A DNA stretch of 53,238 nt from Paenibacillus sp. 1001270B_150601_E10 (lineage in GTDB: Bacteria > Bacillota > Bacilli > Paenibacillales > Paenibacillaceae). Shown in pieces: positions 53,156-53,238 of this stretch. The notes under the pieces were generated by a model. That model was not told the origin of the DNA. It worked only from the letters and a program-made list of their open reading frames with translations, and made no database searches. How positions within the stretch are numbered: the stretch's first letter is position 1; each line of letters starts with the position of its first letter. The translations under genes were made by a program, and so were the position numbers. Location: positions 1 through 53,238 of the forward strand of contig NZ_JADMOL010000021.1 of NCBI RefSeq assembly GCF_015558675.1. Reading direction: 5' to 3'.

Positions 53156-53238
53156 ATGATAGCAAAAAGCCCCTGAAGACTGATGGTCAAGCCCCATTTT
53201 TGTAGACATTGAAAAAAGCCCTAAGCTGAAAGCTGGCG

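Noticed and set aside
53160-53238. Two GGCTTTTTT-type hairpins near the right edge on the minus strand
   Set aside because: They may be terminators of a gene beyond the window, but the second is cut by the window edge and the first pairs poorly.

Overview
The window looks like a chromosome segment of a low-to-middle GC, spore-former-type Bacillota, most likely Paenibacillus or a close relative. Supporting signs are strong AGGAGG-type ribosome binding sites, many extended -10 promoters, intrinsic terminators after most genes, cre-like catabolite sites, and families typical of Bacillales (GpsB, DUF2663-, DUF817-, DUF2500-, DUF3951- and DUF5316-like proteins, a MurG paralogue, an S-layer-homology metalloprotease). 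No rRNA, tRNA, CRISPR array, transposase or phage gene was found.

Positions 1-14705 are the right end of a non-ribosomal peptide synthetase (NRPS) locus. It holds the tail of one synthetase gene (A-T), then a complete 4537-residue synthetase with order C-A-T-E-C-A-T-C-A-T-E plus a terminal condensation-fold domain and no thioesterase or reductase. A convergent Sfp-type phosphopantetheinyl transferase follows, which could prime the carrier domains. Hand-read specificity codes suggest a chain ending D-(Leu-like), Val, D-(Ile-like). The absent thioesterase and the degenerate terminal C domain (HHxxxDK) make peptide release the most interesting open question here.

Positions 15000-19500 carry a GNAT acetyltransferase with a possible leader structure, a Nudix hydrolase, two membrane proteins and an M3 oligopeptidase. 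Positions 19600-23300 are a small accessory patch: an unknown helical protein, a SMI1/KNR4-like protein, a DUF4303-like protein and an SMI1-LRR fusion. These are families of contact-dependent-toxin immunity genes, with no toxin visible. Positions 23500-31500 hold a secreted M13 peptidase with an SLH repeat and a run of small membrane or ligand-binding proteins, one preceded by a near-ideal cre site.

Positions 31600-38050 are richer in cell-envelope and regulatory genes: gpsB, a metallo-beta-lactamase-fold hydrolase with its TetR regulator behind two matching palindromic operators, a Nudix-murG pair, and a Tat-exported PhoX phosphatase followed by its own tatA. Positions 38200-41600 hold small membrane proteins, a DinB-fold protein, an esterase-like hydrolase and a GNAT with an eroded acetyl-CoA loop. 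Positions 41700-45400 look like one operon: FAD oxidoreductase, a half-length MFS protein overlapping it by ATGA, a methyltransferase and rpiA. Positions 46188-49534 are a large secreted beta-helix protein gene that is broken: two in-frame stops plus a frameshifting deletion. The right end has uppP, an AraC regulator and a divergent MATE exporter.

All domain, start and motif calls come from reading the sequence by eye. Specificity predictions and family names were not checked against any database.
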